A DNA stretch of 64,000 nucleotides from Crocinitomicaceae bacterium (GTDB lineage: Bacteria; Bacteroidota; Bacteroidia; Flavobacteriales_D; Crocinitomicaceae). Positions 24,900 through 34,412 of this stretch are shown here, piece after piece (position 1 is the first letter of the stretch; each line of letters opens with the position of its first letter). A model generated the notes under the pieces. It had not been told where the DNA came from. It was given only the letters and a program-made list of their open reading frames with translations, and did no database searches. The position numbers and the translations under genes are program-made. The DNA lies in contig JAOASF010000104.1 of the NCBI GenBank assembly GCA_025210175.1, forward strand, positions 1 through 64,000, written 5' to 3'.

Positions 24900-26186
24900 T
24901 TACTTCAATTTTGAAAGTGCTTCGCGAAGATTTTCGATTACTTCAGCTACGTTTTCTTTACTGCAGGTTCCAACTGAAAGACGATACCAAGTAGATGAAT
25001 CACTCGCGCCAAACGCGTAGAAAGGAACGATTGCAACTTTTGCCTCATTCAACAAGAAAGAAGTGATTTCTTTTGAGTTTGAAATAACCGTTCCGTTTGG
25101 AAGGGTTTTTCCAATCAAGTTGAATTGAACAGTCAAGTAAATTGCTGCCTCTGGTGCAATGGCATCTACCGAATGTCCCTCCGCTTTTAAAGCTTGGAAA
25201 CCGTCGTAGAATCCATTCAAACGATAAGTCAATTCACTTTTAATATTGGCCAAATAGCTATCAAAAAGATCCAATTGGTTCAAGTATTTTGCAGTTGCAA
25301 CTTGCTCCGACATGCCAGCCCAAGCTCCAACGTGCGTCAGAATAGATTTGATTTTATTGATAATGGCTTGCGGGCCCATGGTCCAACCAACGCGAACACC
25401 GGTTGCAGCCAATGATTTTGAAATACCATCAATGAACAAAGTGTATTCCTTCATTTCTGGGCGCAAGGTCACTGGGTTGAAATGTTCCATTTCGCCGTAA
25501 GTCAAAGGCCAATATATTTGATCGTACATTACATACAAAGGCTTTTTGTTCAAAGCTTTGCGCTTCAAGTTTTCAGCCAAGATTAAGTCACAAATTTCTT
25601 CCAATTCTTTCTTTCTGAAAACAGTTCCCGTGGGGTTCAATGGAGAACACAAGGCCAAAAGTGAAGCTTCTTCGATGTGCGGCGCTATTTCAGCCACGGT
25701 TGGCATGAACTTATTTTCTGGGGTTGTTTCAATCATGATTGCATCCGCTACATTTAAATACGTGTAGTGGTTGTTGTTCCAAGATGGAGTAGGAAAGATC
25801 ACTTTGTCTCCTGGATCAACCAAAGCTTTGAAAACTGTGTAAATTGCTGGTCGAGCTCCACCAGTAATTACGATTTCATCAGAGGTATAATCCAAAGAAC
25901 ATCTTTCGCTAAGTAATTTGCTTACAGCCTGACGCAATTCTAACACACCGTTGGCAGGTGGATAATTGGTCAAACCTTTGTTGTAAGCTGCAATGATTTC
26001 ATCGCGAAGCTCAGTAGGAATAGGAAATTGCTGAGGGTTGAAATCGCCAATAGTAAGGTTAAAAACGCGTTCTCCCTGTTTGATTTTTTCATTGACTTCT
26101 CCGGCCAATTTAATGATCTCAGAACCAATGATGTTTTCAGCGATTTTAGACACCTTAGGTGCCTCTTGGGTGATGTTCAAACTCAT
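24900..26186 (-). CDS. PLP-dependent class I/II aminotransferase (aspartate aminotransferase-like)
   Basis: 428 residues. The PLP-fold signatures are GDFNPQQFPIP, a YPPANGVLELRQAV segment, NPTGTVF (near 187), a YDQIYW segment, and the cofactor lysine in DGISKSLAATGVRVGW (near 265). Closest in character to aspartate aminotransferases (subgroup I), but the exact amino acid is not provable from sequence. Start at 26186, because the -7 element at 26203-26210 lies between it and an upstream in-frame ATG at 26231. Divergent from ruvB. Confidence 0.88.
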   Translation of the reverse strand: MSLNITQEAPKVSKIAENIIGSEIIKLAGEVNEKIKQGERVFNLTIGDFNPQQFPIPTELRDEIIAAYNKGLTNYPPANGVLELRQAVSKLLSERCSLDYTSDEIVITGGARPAIYTVFKALVDPGDKVIFPTPSWNNNHYTYLNVADAIMIETTPENKFMPTVAEIAPHIEEASLLALCSPLNPTGTVFRKKELEEICDLILAENLKRKALNKKPLYVMYDQIYWPLTYGEMEHFNPVTLRPEMKEYTLFIDGISKSLAATGVRVGWTMGPQAIINKIKSILTHVGAWAGMSEQVATAKYLNQLDLFDSYLANIKSELTYRLNGFYDGFQALKAEGHSVDAIAPEAAIYLTVQFNLIGKTLPNGTVISNSKEITSFLLNEAKVAIVPFYAFGASDSSTWYRLSVGTCSKENVAEVIENLREALSKLK

Positions 26187-26202
26187 GCTCAAATATTTTC
26201 CA

Positions 26203-26210
26203 CAAAAATA
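26203..26210 (-). promoter_or_regulatory. -7 promoter element (TATTTTTG) of the aminotransferase
   Basis: Exact TAnnTTTG on the minus strand, 16 bases before the chosen ATG. Confidence 0.65.
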
Positions 26211-26285
26211 CACCAAAACCAAGGTTTTCATATCAATTATGTGCTGAACGGTCGGAGATTGAAAATTTTATTCTTGGGGCTTTTG

Positions 26286-26293
26286 TATTTTTG
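26286..26293 (+). promoter_or_regulatory. -7 promoter element (TATTTTTG) of ruvB
   Basis: Exact TAnnTTTG, 10 bases before the ruvB ATG. It sits 75 bases from the divergent aminotransferase element, so the two promoters occupy one 117-base gap. Confidence 0.65.
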
Positions 26294-26303
26294 AGCAAAG
26301 TTC

Positions 26304-27332
26304 ATGAGTGTGGAAGATTCTTTCGATTATCGCAGCGAGGCAGAGGGCGCTAAAGACCAAGATTACGACAAGGTATTACGGCCAAAAAGTTTAGAAGACT
26401 TTGCTGGACAGCCTGGTATTGTTGAGAATCTGTCCATTTTCGTGAAGGCGGCGAAGCTTCGAAATGAACCCCTCGATCACGTACTTTTACACGGCCCTCC
26501 TGGATTGGGAAAGACCACTTTGGCCAATATTATTGCTAACGAACTAGAGGTAAATATCAAAATTACTTCGGGTCCTGTCTTGGACAAACCGGGAGATTTA
26601 GCTGGTTTGTTAACCAATCTCGACAGAGGAGATGTCTTGTTCATTGATGAAATACATCGACTTTCACCCGTGGTTGAAGAGTATTTGTACTCGGCTATGG
26701 AAGACTACGTCATCGATATTCTCCTGGACAGTGGTCCGAATGCACGTACTGTACAAATCGAATTGAGTCCGTTTACCCTCATTGGTGCTACAACGCGTTC
26801 GGGCTTGCTCACTTCTCCTTTGCGTGCGCGATTTGGAATCAACAGTCGATTGGAATATTATGATTCCAAAACACTTTCCATGATCGTGGAAAGAAGTGCC
26901 CAGTTGCTGGATATCCCCATTCAAGAGTCGGCTGCATATGCCATTGCCAGTCGTTCTCGAGGGACACCTAGAATAGCCAATGCCATGCTTCGTCGAGTGC
27001 GCGATTTTGCTCAAATTAAAGGAGACGGCACCATTACCTTGGATATTACAGAATTTGCGCTGGAAGCATTGAACGTAGATAAATACGGACTAGATGAAAT
27101 GGATAACCGAATGCTCAATGCCATCATCCAAAAATTTAGCGGAGGTCCGGTGGGACTAACCACGATTGCTACTGCCATTGGAGAAAACGCAGGAACTTTG
27201 GAGGAAGTGTATGAGCCCTTTCTTATTCAAGAAGGATTTCTGATTCGTACTCCTCGAGGTAGAAAAGTTACGGAAAAGGCTTACAAGCATTTAGGGCATA
27301 ACATGGGGTGGTCGCAAGGGGGACTTTTTTAA
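26304..27332 (+). CDS. ruvB: Holliday junction helicase RuvB
   Basis: 342 residues. Walker A is GPPGLGKTT (64-72), Walker B is LFIDEIHRL (near 115), sensor 1 is [10 protein letters not shown], and the C-terminal winged helix contains [21 protein letters not shown]. RuvB is the hexameric motor that drives branch migration with RuvA. ruvA and ruvC are not adjacent, as is usual in this phylum. queG starts four bases after its stop. Confidence 0.97.
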   Translation: MSVEDSFDYRSEAEGAKDQDYDKVLRPKSLEDFAGQPGIVENLSIFVKAAKLRNEPLDHVLLHGPPGLGKTTLANIIANELEVNIKITSGPVLDKPGDLAGLLTNLDRGDVLFIDEIHRLSPVVEEYLYSAMEDYVIDILLDSGPNARTVQIELSPFTLIGATTRSGLLTSPLRARFGINSRLEYYDSKTLSMIVERSAQLLDIPIQESAAYAIASRSRGTPRIANAMLRRVRDFAQIKGDGTITLDITEFALEALNVDKYGLDEMDNRMLNAIIQKFSGGPVGLTTIATAIGENAGTLEEVYEPFLIQEGFLIRTPRGRKVTEKAYKHLGHNMGWSQGGLF

Positions 27333-27336
27333 TAAA

Positions 27337-28266
27337 ATGCTTCTTCCCAAGGATTACAAACAGGCAATTAAAAACAAGGCTTTCGAGCTTGGCTTCTTTC
27401 ATTTTGGTGTTTCAAAAGCGGATTTTCTCGAAGAGCAAGCTCCGCGTCTGGAGTCCTGGCTCAAAAATTCCTATCAAGGAAGTATGTCATACATGAACAA
27501 CCATTTCGACAAGAGGTTGGACCCAAGATTGCTCGTTGATGGTTCTAAGTCCGTTGTCTCCTTGTTGTTGAATTACTACCCCTCCGAAAAGCAAAGAGAA
27601 GATACTCCGCAAATTTCTAAGTATGCCTATGGCGAAGATTATCATTATGTTATAAAAGATAAGTTAAAGTCTTTATTAAGGTATATTCAAGAAGAAATTG
27701 GTGAAGTGTCAGGGCGTGTATTTGTCGATTCAGCTCCCGTTATGGATAAGGTTTGGGCTGAAAAATCTGGTTTAGGCTGGATAGCTAAAAACAGCAATTT
27801 AATTCATCCCAAAAAAGGATCCTTTTTCTTCATAGCAGAATTAATTATTGACTTGGAATTGGAACCCGATGGACCGATTAAGGATTATTGTGGAACTTGT
27901 ACAAAGTGCATCGACGCTTGTCCCACAGAAGCAATCGTAACGCCTTACGTTGTTGACGGGTCCAAGTGTATTAGTCATTTAACCATCGAATTGAAGGATC
28001 AACTCATTCCGGGTGAATTTAAGGGGAAGATGGAAAACTGGATGTTTGGTTGCGATATTTGCCAGGATGTTTGTCCTTGGAATCGTTTTTCAACTCCTCA
28101 TTCGGAACAAAGATTGAAGCCCAATCAAGAGGTTCTGGATATGTCGAAGTCGGATTGGACGGAATTAACAGAGGAAGTTTTCAAAAGTCTTTTCCAAAAT
28201 AGCGCCATCCAGCGGACAAAATATGCGGGCATAAAAAGAAACTTGCGCTTTCTACAAAAAGATTAG
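27337..28266 (+). CDS. queG: Epoxyqueuosine reductase QueG
   Basis: 309 residues. A cobalamin-binding catalytic domain includes [23 protein letters not shown], with the catalytic Asp in VDSAP. Two 4Fe-4S sites follow: C185, C188, C191 and C195 (CxxCxxCxxxCP), and C239, C242 and C246 ([10 protein letters not shown]), plus the SKC cysteine between them. QueG performs the last step of queuosine synthesis on tRNA. It lacks the C-terminal HEAT-like extension of longer versions. It follows ruvB by four bases and probably shares its transcript. Confidence 0.96.
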   Translation: MLLPKDYKQAIKNKAFELGFFHFGVSKADFLEEQAPRLESWLKNSYQGSMSYMNNHFDKRLDPRLLVDGSKSVVSLLLNYYPSEKQREDTPQISKYAYGEDYHYVIKDKLKSLLRYIQEEIGEVSGRVFVDSAPVMDKVWAEKSGLGWIAKNSNLIHPKKGSFFFIAELIIDLELEPDGPIKDYCGTCTKCIDACPTEAIVTPYVVDGSKCISHLTIELKDQLIPGEFKGKMENWMFGCDICQDVCPWNRFSTPHSEQRLKPNQEVLDMSKSDWTELTEEVFKSLFQNSAIQRTKYAGIKRNLRFLQKD

Positions 28267-28290
28267 TAAATTGAAGAAATTTTACCGCAT

Positions 28291-29904
28291 ATGCAGCCAG
28301 ATGTAGTTGTAGATGAGCCGGTAACACTCAGCATGAACCCTTATACAGGACCATGGACAAGAGCTGAAGCCGCACATTTACTTAGGAGAACGTTAGTTGG
28401 GCCGACGTTCGCACAAATTCAGGATGCAGTGAATAATGGCATGAATGCCACTATAGCCACTCTTCTAACTCCCAACACGATTGATTTACCATTGACCTAT
28501 GATCCAGGTGAGGCTGTTGCTGCGCATGGAACTACTTGGGTTAATACGCCTTATCCAACGGGTGATACTGCGCCTACCGACAATGCACGTAGAAGGTCTT
28601 TGGGGGCGTGGATAATGAAAAGGTTGAATTCAAACGACACTTCCATTTCAGAGAAAATGACGTTGTTTTGGATCAATCATTTCGCTGTAACGCAGCAATT
28701 TGATGCGCGTTCGGCGTATGATTACTTCAAGCTACTTCACGACAATTGTCTGGGCAATTTCAAACAGTTGGTCAAGGACGTCACCATTCATCCAGAAATG
28801 CTCTTGTTCCTGAACGGAGCTACAAATACAGTTTTTTCACCAAATGAAAATTATGCCCGCGAGTTATTGGAGCTTTTTTCAATTGGCAAAGGGCCGCAAA
28901 TCGGACCGGGAGATTATACGTATTACACCGAAGATGATGTAGCAGCTGGAGCCAAAATTTTGACGGGTTGGACCGTAAACGGGTTGAGAGACTCTGTTCA
29001 AACAGACGTGCAATCGGCTTTTCAAATGAACCTGCACCATCAAGGGACCAAGCAACTTTCGAGTAAATTTGGAAGTGTGGTCATGTCCAATCAAGGGGCA
29101 AATGAGTATTCAGACTACATCGATATCATTTTCCAGCAAAACCAATGTGCTGTTTTCATTTGTACCAAGCTTTATCGATATTTTGTCAATTACGATATGA
29201 CACAAGACGTTATTGACAATGTGATTCCGGTAATGGTAACCACAATGATCAATAACAATTACGATGTTCAACCAGTAGTAGAGCAATTGCTAAAAAGTGA
29301 GCACTTCTACGATATTTCAATGAGAGGAACCATCATCAAGAGTCCAATAGAGTCACTCATGACGATGTTTACTTCTTCCATGACTCAGCCAACGTATGAT
29401 TTGGATACCAATTCTGAAATGTATTTGAATTTGTTTTGGGGAACATCTGTTATGGGACAGAACTATGCGGCTCCTCCAAGTGTATCAGGTTGGCCGGCAT
29501 ATTACCAAGCACCTTCCTATACGAAGTTGTGGGTCAACTCTACTTACATAAAGTTGCGATTCGACTATGCCATTTGGTTAACTCAATACGGGGGAATCAA
29601 CATCAATGGAAATGCCTTTAAAGTAAAGGCGCTTAACGTTGTAGATGGCTTGTCTCTTCCCAACGATGCCGTATCGGTTATAAACGACCTTTGCGATCTT
29701 TATTTTTCCAAGGCAATTTCACAAACTGAAAAAGATAACCTAAAATCAATTCTCACGAACGGATTACCCGATTTTGAATGGACCATTCAGTACAATGACT
29801 ATCAAAATAATCCTGGGGATCCGAGCTACTCAGACCCCGTTCGAATTCGTGTGGAATTAGTACTAACTGCCATGTTTAGAATGGCACAATATCAAACCAT
29901 TTAA
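28291..29904 (+). CDS. DUF1800 family protein
   Basis: 537 residues with the DUF1800 hallmarks: EAAHLLRRTLVGPT near the N-terminus, KMTLFWINHFAV, and NENYARELLELFSIG. The later region is rich in aromatic and asparagine residues. DUF1800 proteins are almost always encoded next to a DUF1501 protein, as here (three-base gap). No signal peptide is obvious at the annotated start. Function is unproven; the pair is predicted to be exported. Confidence 0.88.
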   Translation: MQPDVVVDEPVTLSMNPYTGPWTRAEAAHLLRRTLVGPTFAQIQDAVNNGMNATIATLLTPNTIDLPLTYDPGEAVAAHGTTWVNTPYPTGDTAPTDNARRRSLGAWIMKRLNSNDTSISEKMTLFWINHFAVTQQFDARSAYDYFKLLHDNCLGNFKQLVKDVTIHPEMLLFLNGATNTVFSPNENYARELLELFSIGKGPQIGPGDYTYYTEDDVAAGAKILTGWTVNGLRDSVQTDVQSAFQMNLHHQGTKQLSSKFGSVVMSNQGANEYSDYIDIIFQQNQCAVFICTKLYRYFVNYDMTQDVIDNVIPVMVTTMINNNYDVQPVVEQLLKSEHFYDISMRGTIIKSPIESLMTMFTSSMTQPTYDLDTNSEMYLNLFWGTSVMGQNYAAPPSVSGWPAYYQAPSYTKLWVNSTYIKLRFDYAIWLTQYGGININGNAFKVKALNVVDGLSLPNDAVSVINDLCDLYFSKAISQTEKDNLKSILTNGLPDFEWTIQYNDYQNNPGDPSYSDPVRIRVELVLTAMFRMAQYQTI

Positions 29905-29907
29905 ATC

Positions 29908-31458
29908 ATGAAAAGAAGAAGTTTTATAAAGAACGTATCCTTGGCAGGGGCTTCCATGCCATTTGTACTCAACAATATGAATTTTCAGGTAGTTTCTCAA
30001 AAACTATTTGGGTTCTCAAAATCGGCAGAGGATAGAGTTTTGGTAATTATTCGAATGAATGGAGGTAACGATGGTTTGAACATGGTTTTCCCTATTGATG
30101 GTTACGACAACTTGGCAAACCACCGAAACAACATCATTATCCCAGAAAATCAATTGTTGAGCTTAACACCAGACGTTGCCTTGCATCCTACGATGACTGG
30201 CTTGCAGGGGATGTACAATGTAGGAAAGTTGAGCGTTATCCAAAATGTTGGTTATCCCGAACAAAATAGGTCGCACTTCCGATCCATGGATATCTGGAAT
30301 TCGGGAATGATGGACCCAAGTGCAACTACAGGTTGGTTGGGCCGACCATTTGATGAAGCTTATCCCAATTTCCCGTCAGATTATCCCAATTCTACTTACG
30401 AGGATCCTTTTGCCATTAGTATGGGTTATGAGGTTTCTCAAACTTGTCAGGGGCTCATGGGTAATTTCTCCATGGCCATTCAAGATCCTTTTGATACCAT
30501 AAGTTTGGGTCAATCCTCTGTTCCCAATGATGGAACCTATTACGGATCACATATGGAGTATATCTCTACCTTGATTGCACAATCCAATTCGTATGGTAGT
30601 CAGATTAATGATGCGGCAAATGCAGGGAATAGTTTGTCCACCATGTACGATCCTAACAATCCACTGGCAACGCAATTGAAATATGTGGCTCAGATGATTT
30701 CTGGAGGACTGCAAACCAAGGTTTACATTTTGAATATCAATGGATTTGATACGCACGATTCGCAAGTAGATCTTGTAAATCCAGCTACTGGAGCTCATGC
30801 CGATTTATTGAAAACCCTTTCGGACGCAGTTGCCGCCTTTCAAGATGATTTGGCTCTTCTTGGGTTGGAACAACGCGTCGCAGGTATGACGTATTCAGAG
30901 TTTGGACGTCAAATTAAATCGAATGCGAGTAGAGGAACCGACCATGGTGATGCAGCTCCGTTGATGTTGTTTGGATCATGTATTTCGAGTGGAATTTTGG
31001 GACCCAATCCTGTAATAGACTCGCAGGTGGCAAATCAGGCGGGTGTACCAATGCAGATTGATTTCCGCGATGTTTACGCATCTATTTTAAAAGACTGGTT
31101 TGAGGTAGACCCTACTGAAATACAGACTTTCTTCGAGCAAAATGTTACTTTCTACCCGGTACTTGGGGCATGTAATTTGAGCACAGAAGAATTGGATAAG
31201 GAAAAATCCAATGTATTGCTTTATCCAAATCCAGCCGTAACGGCTACTACCCTTAGATTTGAATCTTCTGGGGAAAGAGTGCGAATTGAAATTACTTCCA
31301 TTACTGGAGCTCAAGCCTATGTAGTTTGTGACAAAGACTTGAAACCAGGTCTGCACAATGTTCCAATTGATTTGAGTGATTTGGCTGCTGGAGCTTATGT
31401 CGTGAAGGTGATGAAAAACTCTGGTAACGAGAATATAACATTGACCAGATTGAAATAA
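29908..31458 (+). CDS. DUF1501 family protein with T9SS type A sorting domain
   Basis: 516 residues starting with a twin-basic leader (MKRRSFIKNVSLAGASMPF) that resembles a Tat signal. The sulfatase-like DUF1501 body has VLVIIRMNGGNDGLNMVFP, then ALHPTMTGLQGMY, NRSHFRSMDIWNSG and YSEFGRQIKSNASRGTDHG, where metal-binding Asp and His residues would lie. The last 75 residues (from VLLYPNPAVTATTLRF) are a type A C-terminal sorting domain, so the protein should cross the outer membrane by T9SS. Paired with DUF1800 upstream; substrate unknown. A terminator follows. Confidence 0.9.
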   Translation: MKRRSFIKNVSLAGASMPFVLNNMNFQVVSQKLFGFSKSAEDRVLVIIRMNGGNDGLNMVFPIDGYDNLANHRNNIIIPENQLLSLTPDVALHPTMTGLQGMYNVGKLSVIQNVGYPEQNRSHFRSMDIWNSGMMDPSATTGWLGRPFDEAYPNFPSDYPNSTYEDPFAISMGYEVSQTCQGLMGNFSMAIQDPFDTISLGQSSVPNDGTYYGSHMEYISTLIAQSNSYGSQINDAANAGNSLSTMYDPNNPLATQLKYVAQMISGGLQTKVYILNINGFDTHDSQVDLVNPATGAHADLLKTLSDAVAAFQDDLALLGLEQRVAGMTYSEFGRQIKSNASRGTDHGDAAPLMLFGSCISSGILGPNPVIDSQVANQAGVPMQIDFRDVYASILKDWFEVDPTEIQTFFEQNVTFYPVLGACNLSTEELDKEKSNVLLYPNPAVTATTLRFESSGERVRIEITSITGAQAYVVCDKDLKPGLHNVPIDLSDLAAGAYVVKVMKNSGNENITLTRLK

Positions 31459-31477
31459 TTCAAGATAAATTATAGTG

Positions 31478-31508
31478 AGCCGTTCTAGTTTTAGGACGGC
31501 TTTTTTTA
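31478..31508 (+). terminator. Terminator after the DUF1800/DUF1501 operon
   Basis: agccgt pairs with acggct (31478-31483/31496-31501), with an inner cta/tag, followed by seven T. Confidence 0.9.
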
Positions 31509-31510
31509 AT

Positions 31511-31543
31511 GAAAAAAGTCATCTGCCAGAAGACGGATGACTT
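31511..31543 (-). terminator. Terminator of the substrate-binding lipoprotein gene
   Basis: aagtcatc (31516-31523) pairs with gatgactt (31536-31543). The minus-strand T-run covers 31511-31517. Together with the preceding plus-strand terminator it insulates two convergent genes. Confidence 0.75.
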
Positions 31544-31590
31544 GTATTGCAAGCTGAGAGCCTTTAAAAATTAAACTTTGATTAAACCCA

Positions 31591-33312
31591 TTAATAGGGT
31601 CTTATAAATGTATTCGAAAAATCTAAAATCTCCAATGAATTGGGTTCGAAATTTTTCACACGATCATTGAGAAAAACGATGAAGTCTTCTGTTAATACAG
31701 GTATTACAACTCCTTCATTTACAATGATTTGATCGCACAAAGCAAAGAGTTGATTTCTAATAGTTTCGTCCTGTTCTTTATTGGCTTGTTCAAAAATTGC
31801 GTCGAATTCTTGATTCCTAAATCTAAAGGAATTGATGGTGCTATTGCTTTTGTTGATGTTGCGCGAATAAAACAAACTCATGAAGCTTTCCGGATTCGGG
31901 TAGTCGGCTATCCAGCCAGCACGCCACATTTTAGCCTTGCCACTCGCAACCGCTTGGTCGCGCTCCTTTGCCGTGCATACCTTTACCTTTATTTTGGTCC
32001 CAAGCTTCTCGTTGATCTGGTCAATTACCCCCTTGGTCATGTTGTAATTAGGGTCCCCAATTACCCCGTTGACGTACACTTCTAGTTCTGGAAAGTTCTT
32101 CCCGTTTGGATACCCAGCGTCCGACATCAGACTTCGGGCTTCCTCTATGTTGTTCTCCAGTGGTTGTACATCCTCGTTCGGGAAAAAATCGAGCGGCGGA
32201 ATGAAACCGTTCTTGGCTGGCCAACCTTCGCCGCTGAGGTATTGGTTTACGACCAAATTGCGGTCTACTACCATGTTGAATGCTCTGCGAATGCGGACAT
32301 CCGAAAACTCTTTTGATTGGCAAGCAAACCCAATAAACATCATGCTCATACTGGGTTCTGAAAGTACTTTGTGCATTACATTTTCGCCTTTTTGAGCGTC
32401 TTGTAGACTTCCGAGTAGGTAGTTGATCTGGTCCACGGGAATGTCCAAAACACAATCGAGCTTTTCACTTTGAAAGTCGTTTAGTTCGTTCTTTTTGTTG
32501 TCCGAAAAACGAACCAAAATTCCGTCCAAATAAGGTAGTCGATTGGACCATTTGTCTCGCTTCCAATAGCGTTCATTTCTCGATAGCTCAATTTGGTAAT
32601 CCGTTTGTGTCTTCAAACAAAAAGGACCTGTGCCCACTGGGTGATTGCCCATTTCGTTGCCATAGGCTTGATAAATTTCTGGAGCAATAATGGCGAGGTT
32701 GGGATGAGCTAAGATCTCTTTAAATCCGGAAAAAGGCTCAACCAATTCAATCTGAAGTGTTGAATCATTCACCACTCGAATACCTGGTACACCTGCTTTG
32801 GGCATTTTCCTTTTCGATCGATTGAAGAATGTTTTTGCGCCTTTTATTTTAGAAGATAACAAGAAGGCAGCTTTATTCACTGGCAAGTTTGAACAGGCCA
32901 TTTCGAGGGAAAACTTAACGTCTTGTACGGTTAATTTTCGTTCTTGACCTTGAAAAGCAGGGTCGTCGTGAAAAAATACACTGTCACGGATGGTTAGTGT
33001 ATATATTTTGCCCGTAGGATCCAAGGTGATCGTCTTGGCCAGATTGGGTTCCGGACGCATGGTCTTGGTATCGATCCTGAGCAGATTTTCAAAAATTTGA
33101 AACGTTATATTCCTTGTGTAGGGATTGGTGATTTCCAAGGGGTTTAAACTTTCGAATAGCTGTGGCGATTGGAAACGAAAATAACCTCCATAGCTCACGG
33201 GCCCTTTGGCTTTTCTTTTTTGAACGGCAGTGTCCTCATTCTTTGTGCCACATGAAATAACAATGGCCAAGATGAGCGTGGTAAGGAAGGCAAATGAAAT
33301 CTTCTTACACAT
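31591..33312 (-). CDS. Peptide-type ABC substrate-binding lipoprotein (SBP family 5)
   Basis: 573 residues. A lipoprotein signal with lipobox VISC (cysteine near 21) is followed by the family 5 substrate-binding fold: FRFQSPQLFESLNPLEITNPYT, then FFHDDPAFQG, and IDPV-type segments such as NHPVGTGPFCLKTQ (the conserved VGTGPF motif). The family captures oligopeptides or nickel and hands them to an ABC permease. No permease or ATPase gene is nearby, so it is an orphan receptor. Such orphans can supply a distant transporter or have other roles. The gene follows trpS by 38 bases on the same strand. Confidence 0.88.
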   Translation of the reverse strand: MCKKISFAFLTTLILAIVISCGTKNEDTAVQKRKAKGPVSYGGYFRFQSPQLFESLNPLEITNPYTRNITFQIFENLLRIDTKTMRPEPNLAKTITLDPTGKIYTLTIRDSVFFHDDPAFQGQERKLTVQDVKFSLEMACSNLPVNKAAFLLSSKIKGAKTFFNRSKRKMPKAGVPGIRVVNDSTLQIELVEPFSGFKEILAHPNLAIIAPEIYQAYGNEMGNHPVGTGPFCLKTQTDYQIELSRNERYWKRDKWSNRLPYLDGILVRFSDNKKNELNDFQSEKLDCVLDIPVDQINYLLGSLQDAQKGENVMHKVLSEPSMSMMFIGFACQSKEFSDVRIRRAFNMVVDRNLVVNQYLSGEGWPAKNGFIPPLDFFPNEDVQPLENNIEEARSLMSDAGYPNGKNFPELEVYVNGVIGDPNYNMTKGVIDQINEKLGTKIKVKVCTAKERDQAVASGKAKMWRAGWIADYPNPESFMSLFYSRNINKSNSTINSFRFRNQEFDAIFEQANKEQDETIRNQLFALCDQIIVNEGVVIPVLTEDFIVFLNDRVKNFEPNSLEILDFSNTFIRPY

Positions 33313-33350
33313 GTATTGTCAGTTACCTTTTTAAAGTTAAGAAAGTGCCG

Positions 33351-34319
33351 TTAATAACCAAGTTTAGCGCGGCTGCGCTCCAGAACTTTCGAGGCCGTTG
33401 CTTTTGCCTTCTTTGCTCCTTCCATCAAATTTTCTTCGATTTCCTCTGGGTTGGCCATCAGTCGAGCGTATTCTGCCCTTTCCTTCTCGAAGCGGGAGCA
33501 AATTAATTCAAACAAAGCCTGTTTGGCGTGCCCGTATCCGTAGTTTCCAGCCTCATAATTTTGGCGCATAGCCTGAACTTGATCTGGGCTGCCCAATAAA
33601 CGATAAAGTGCAAAAACATTGCAGGAATCTGGATTCTTGGGTTCTTCCAAGGGAGTACTGTCAGTGGTGATTGCCATGACTTGTTTGCGCAAGGCTTTGT
33701 CCGCCAAGAAAATGTTGATGGTGTTGTTACGCGATTTGCTCATTTTTTCGCCATCAGTTCCCGGAATAATTTGCGTTTGCTCATCTACTCGGGCTTCTGG
33801 AATTACAAAAGTTTCCCCCATTTGGTGATTGAACCTTTCGGCTACATCTCTAGTAATTTCTAGATGTTGCAACTGATCCTTACCAACTGGAACAACTTCT
33901 GCATCGTACAATAAAATGTCAGCAGCCATCAGAATAGGGTAGGTGAAAAGTCCACCATTTACGTCGCTCAAACGATCAGCTTTGTCTTTAAAACTGTGGG
34001 CTAAGGTTAAACGTTGATATGGGAAAAAACACAACAAATACCAAGTCAACTCTGTAACTTCTGGAATATCACTTTGTCTATAAAATACGGATGATTTTGG
34101 GTCCAAACCACATGCGAGCCAAACGGCTGCAGTTGACAAAGTATTTTGGCGCAACTCAGACGGATCTTTTATTTGAGTCAAAGAGTGCATGTCGGCTATG
34201 AAAAGGTACGAATCGTTTTCTGGCTTCGAGGCCATATCAATAGCGGGTAAAATAGCACCTAATAAATTGCCTAAATGTGGCGTTCCTGTACTTTGTATTC
34301 CGGTAAGTATGCGAGGCAT
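33351..34319 (-). CDS. trpS: Tryptophanyl-tRNA synthetase
   Basis: 322 residues, class I enzyme. The HIGH-like motif is PHLGN (14-18 region, after RILTGIQSTGTP), the KMSKS motif is GEKMSKSRNN, and VPVGKDQLQHLEITRDVA is also present. I chose the ATG at 34319, the normal family start. The frame continues 75 bases upstream, but that part crosses the -7 promoter element at 34338-34345. It charges tRNA-Trp. Divergent from the acyltransferase gene. Confidence 0.96.
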   Translation of the reverse strand: MPRILTGIQSTGTPHLGNLLGAILPAIDMASKPENDSYLFIADMHSLTQIKDPSELRQNTLSTAAVWLACGLDPKSSVFYRQSDIPEVTELTWYLLCFFPYQRLTLAHSFKDKADRLSDVNGGLFTYPILMAADILLYDAEVVPVGKDQLQHLEITRDVAERFNHQMGETFVIPEARVDEQTQIIPGTDGEKMSKSRNNTINIFLADKALRKQVMAITTDSTPLEEPKNPDSCNVFALYRLLGSPDQVQAMRQNYEAGNYGYGHAKQALFELICSRFEKERAEYARLMANPEEIEENLMEGAKKAKATASKVLERSRAKLGY

Positions 34320-34337
34320 TTTCGTATTTTGTTTGCC

Positions 34338-34345
34338 CAAAAGTA
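34338..34345 (-). promoter_or_regulatory. -7 promoter element (TACTTTTG) of trpS
   Basis: Exact TAnnTTTG on the minus strand, 18 bases before the trpS ATG. Confidence 0.6.
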
Positions 34346-34412
34346 AGGAAAAAAGGAGCAAAGATGGCGCCATGAAAGTGGTTGAAAATGGCATTTGTTT
34401 AATTTAGCAACG

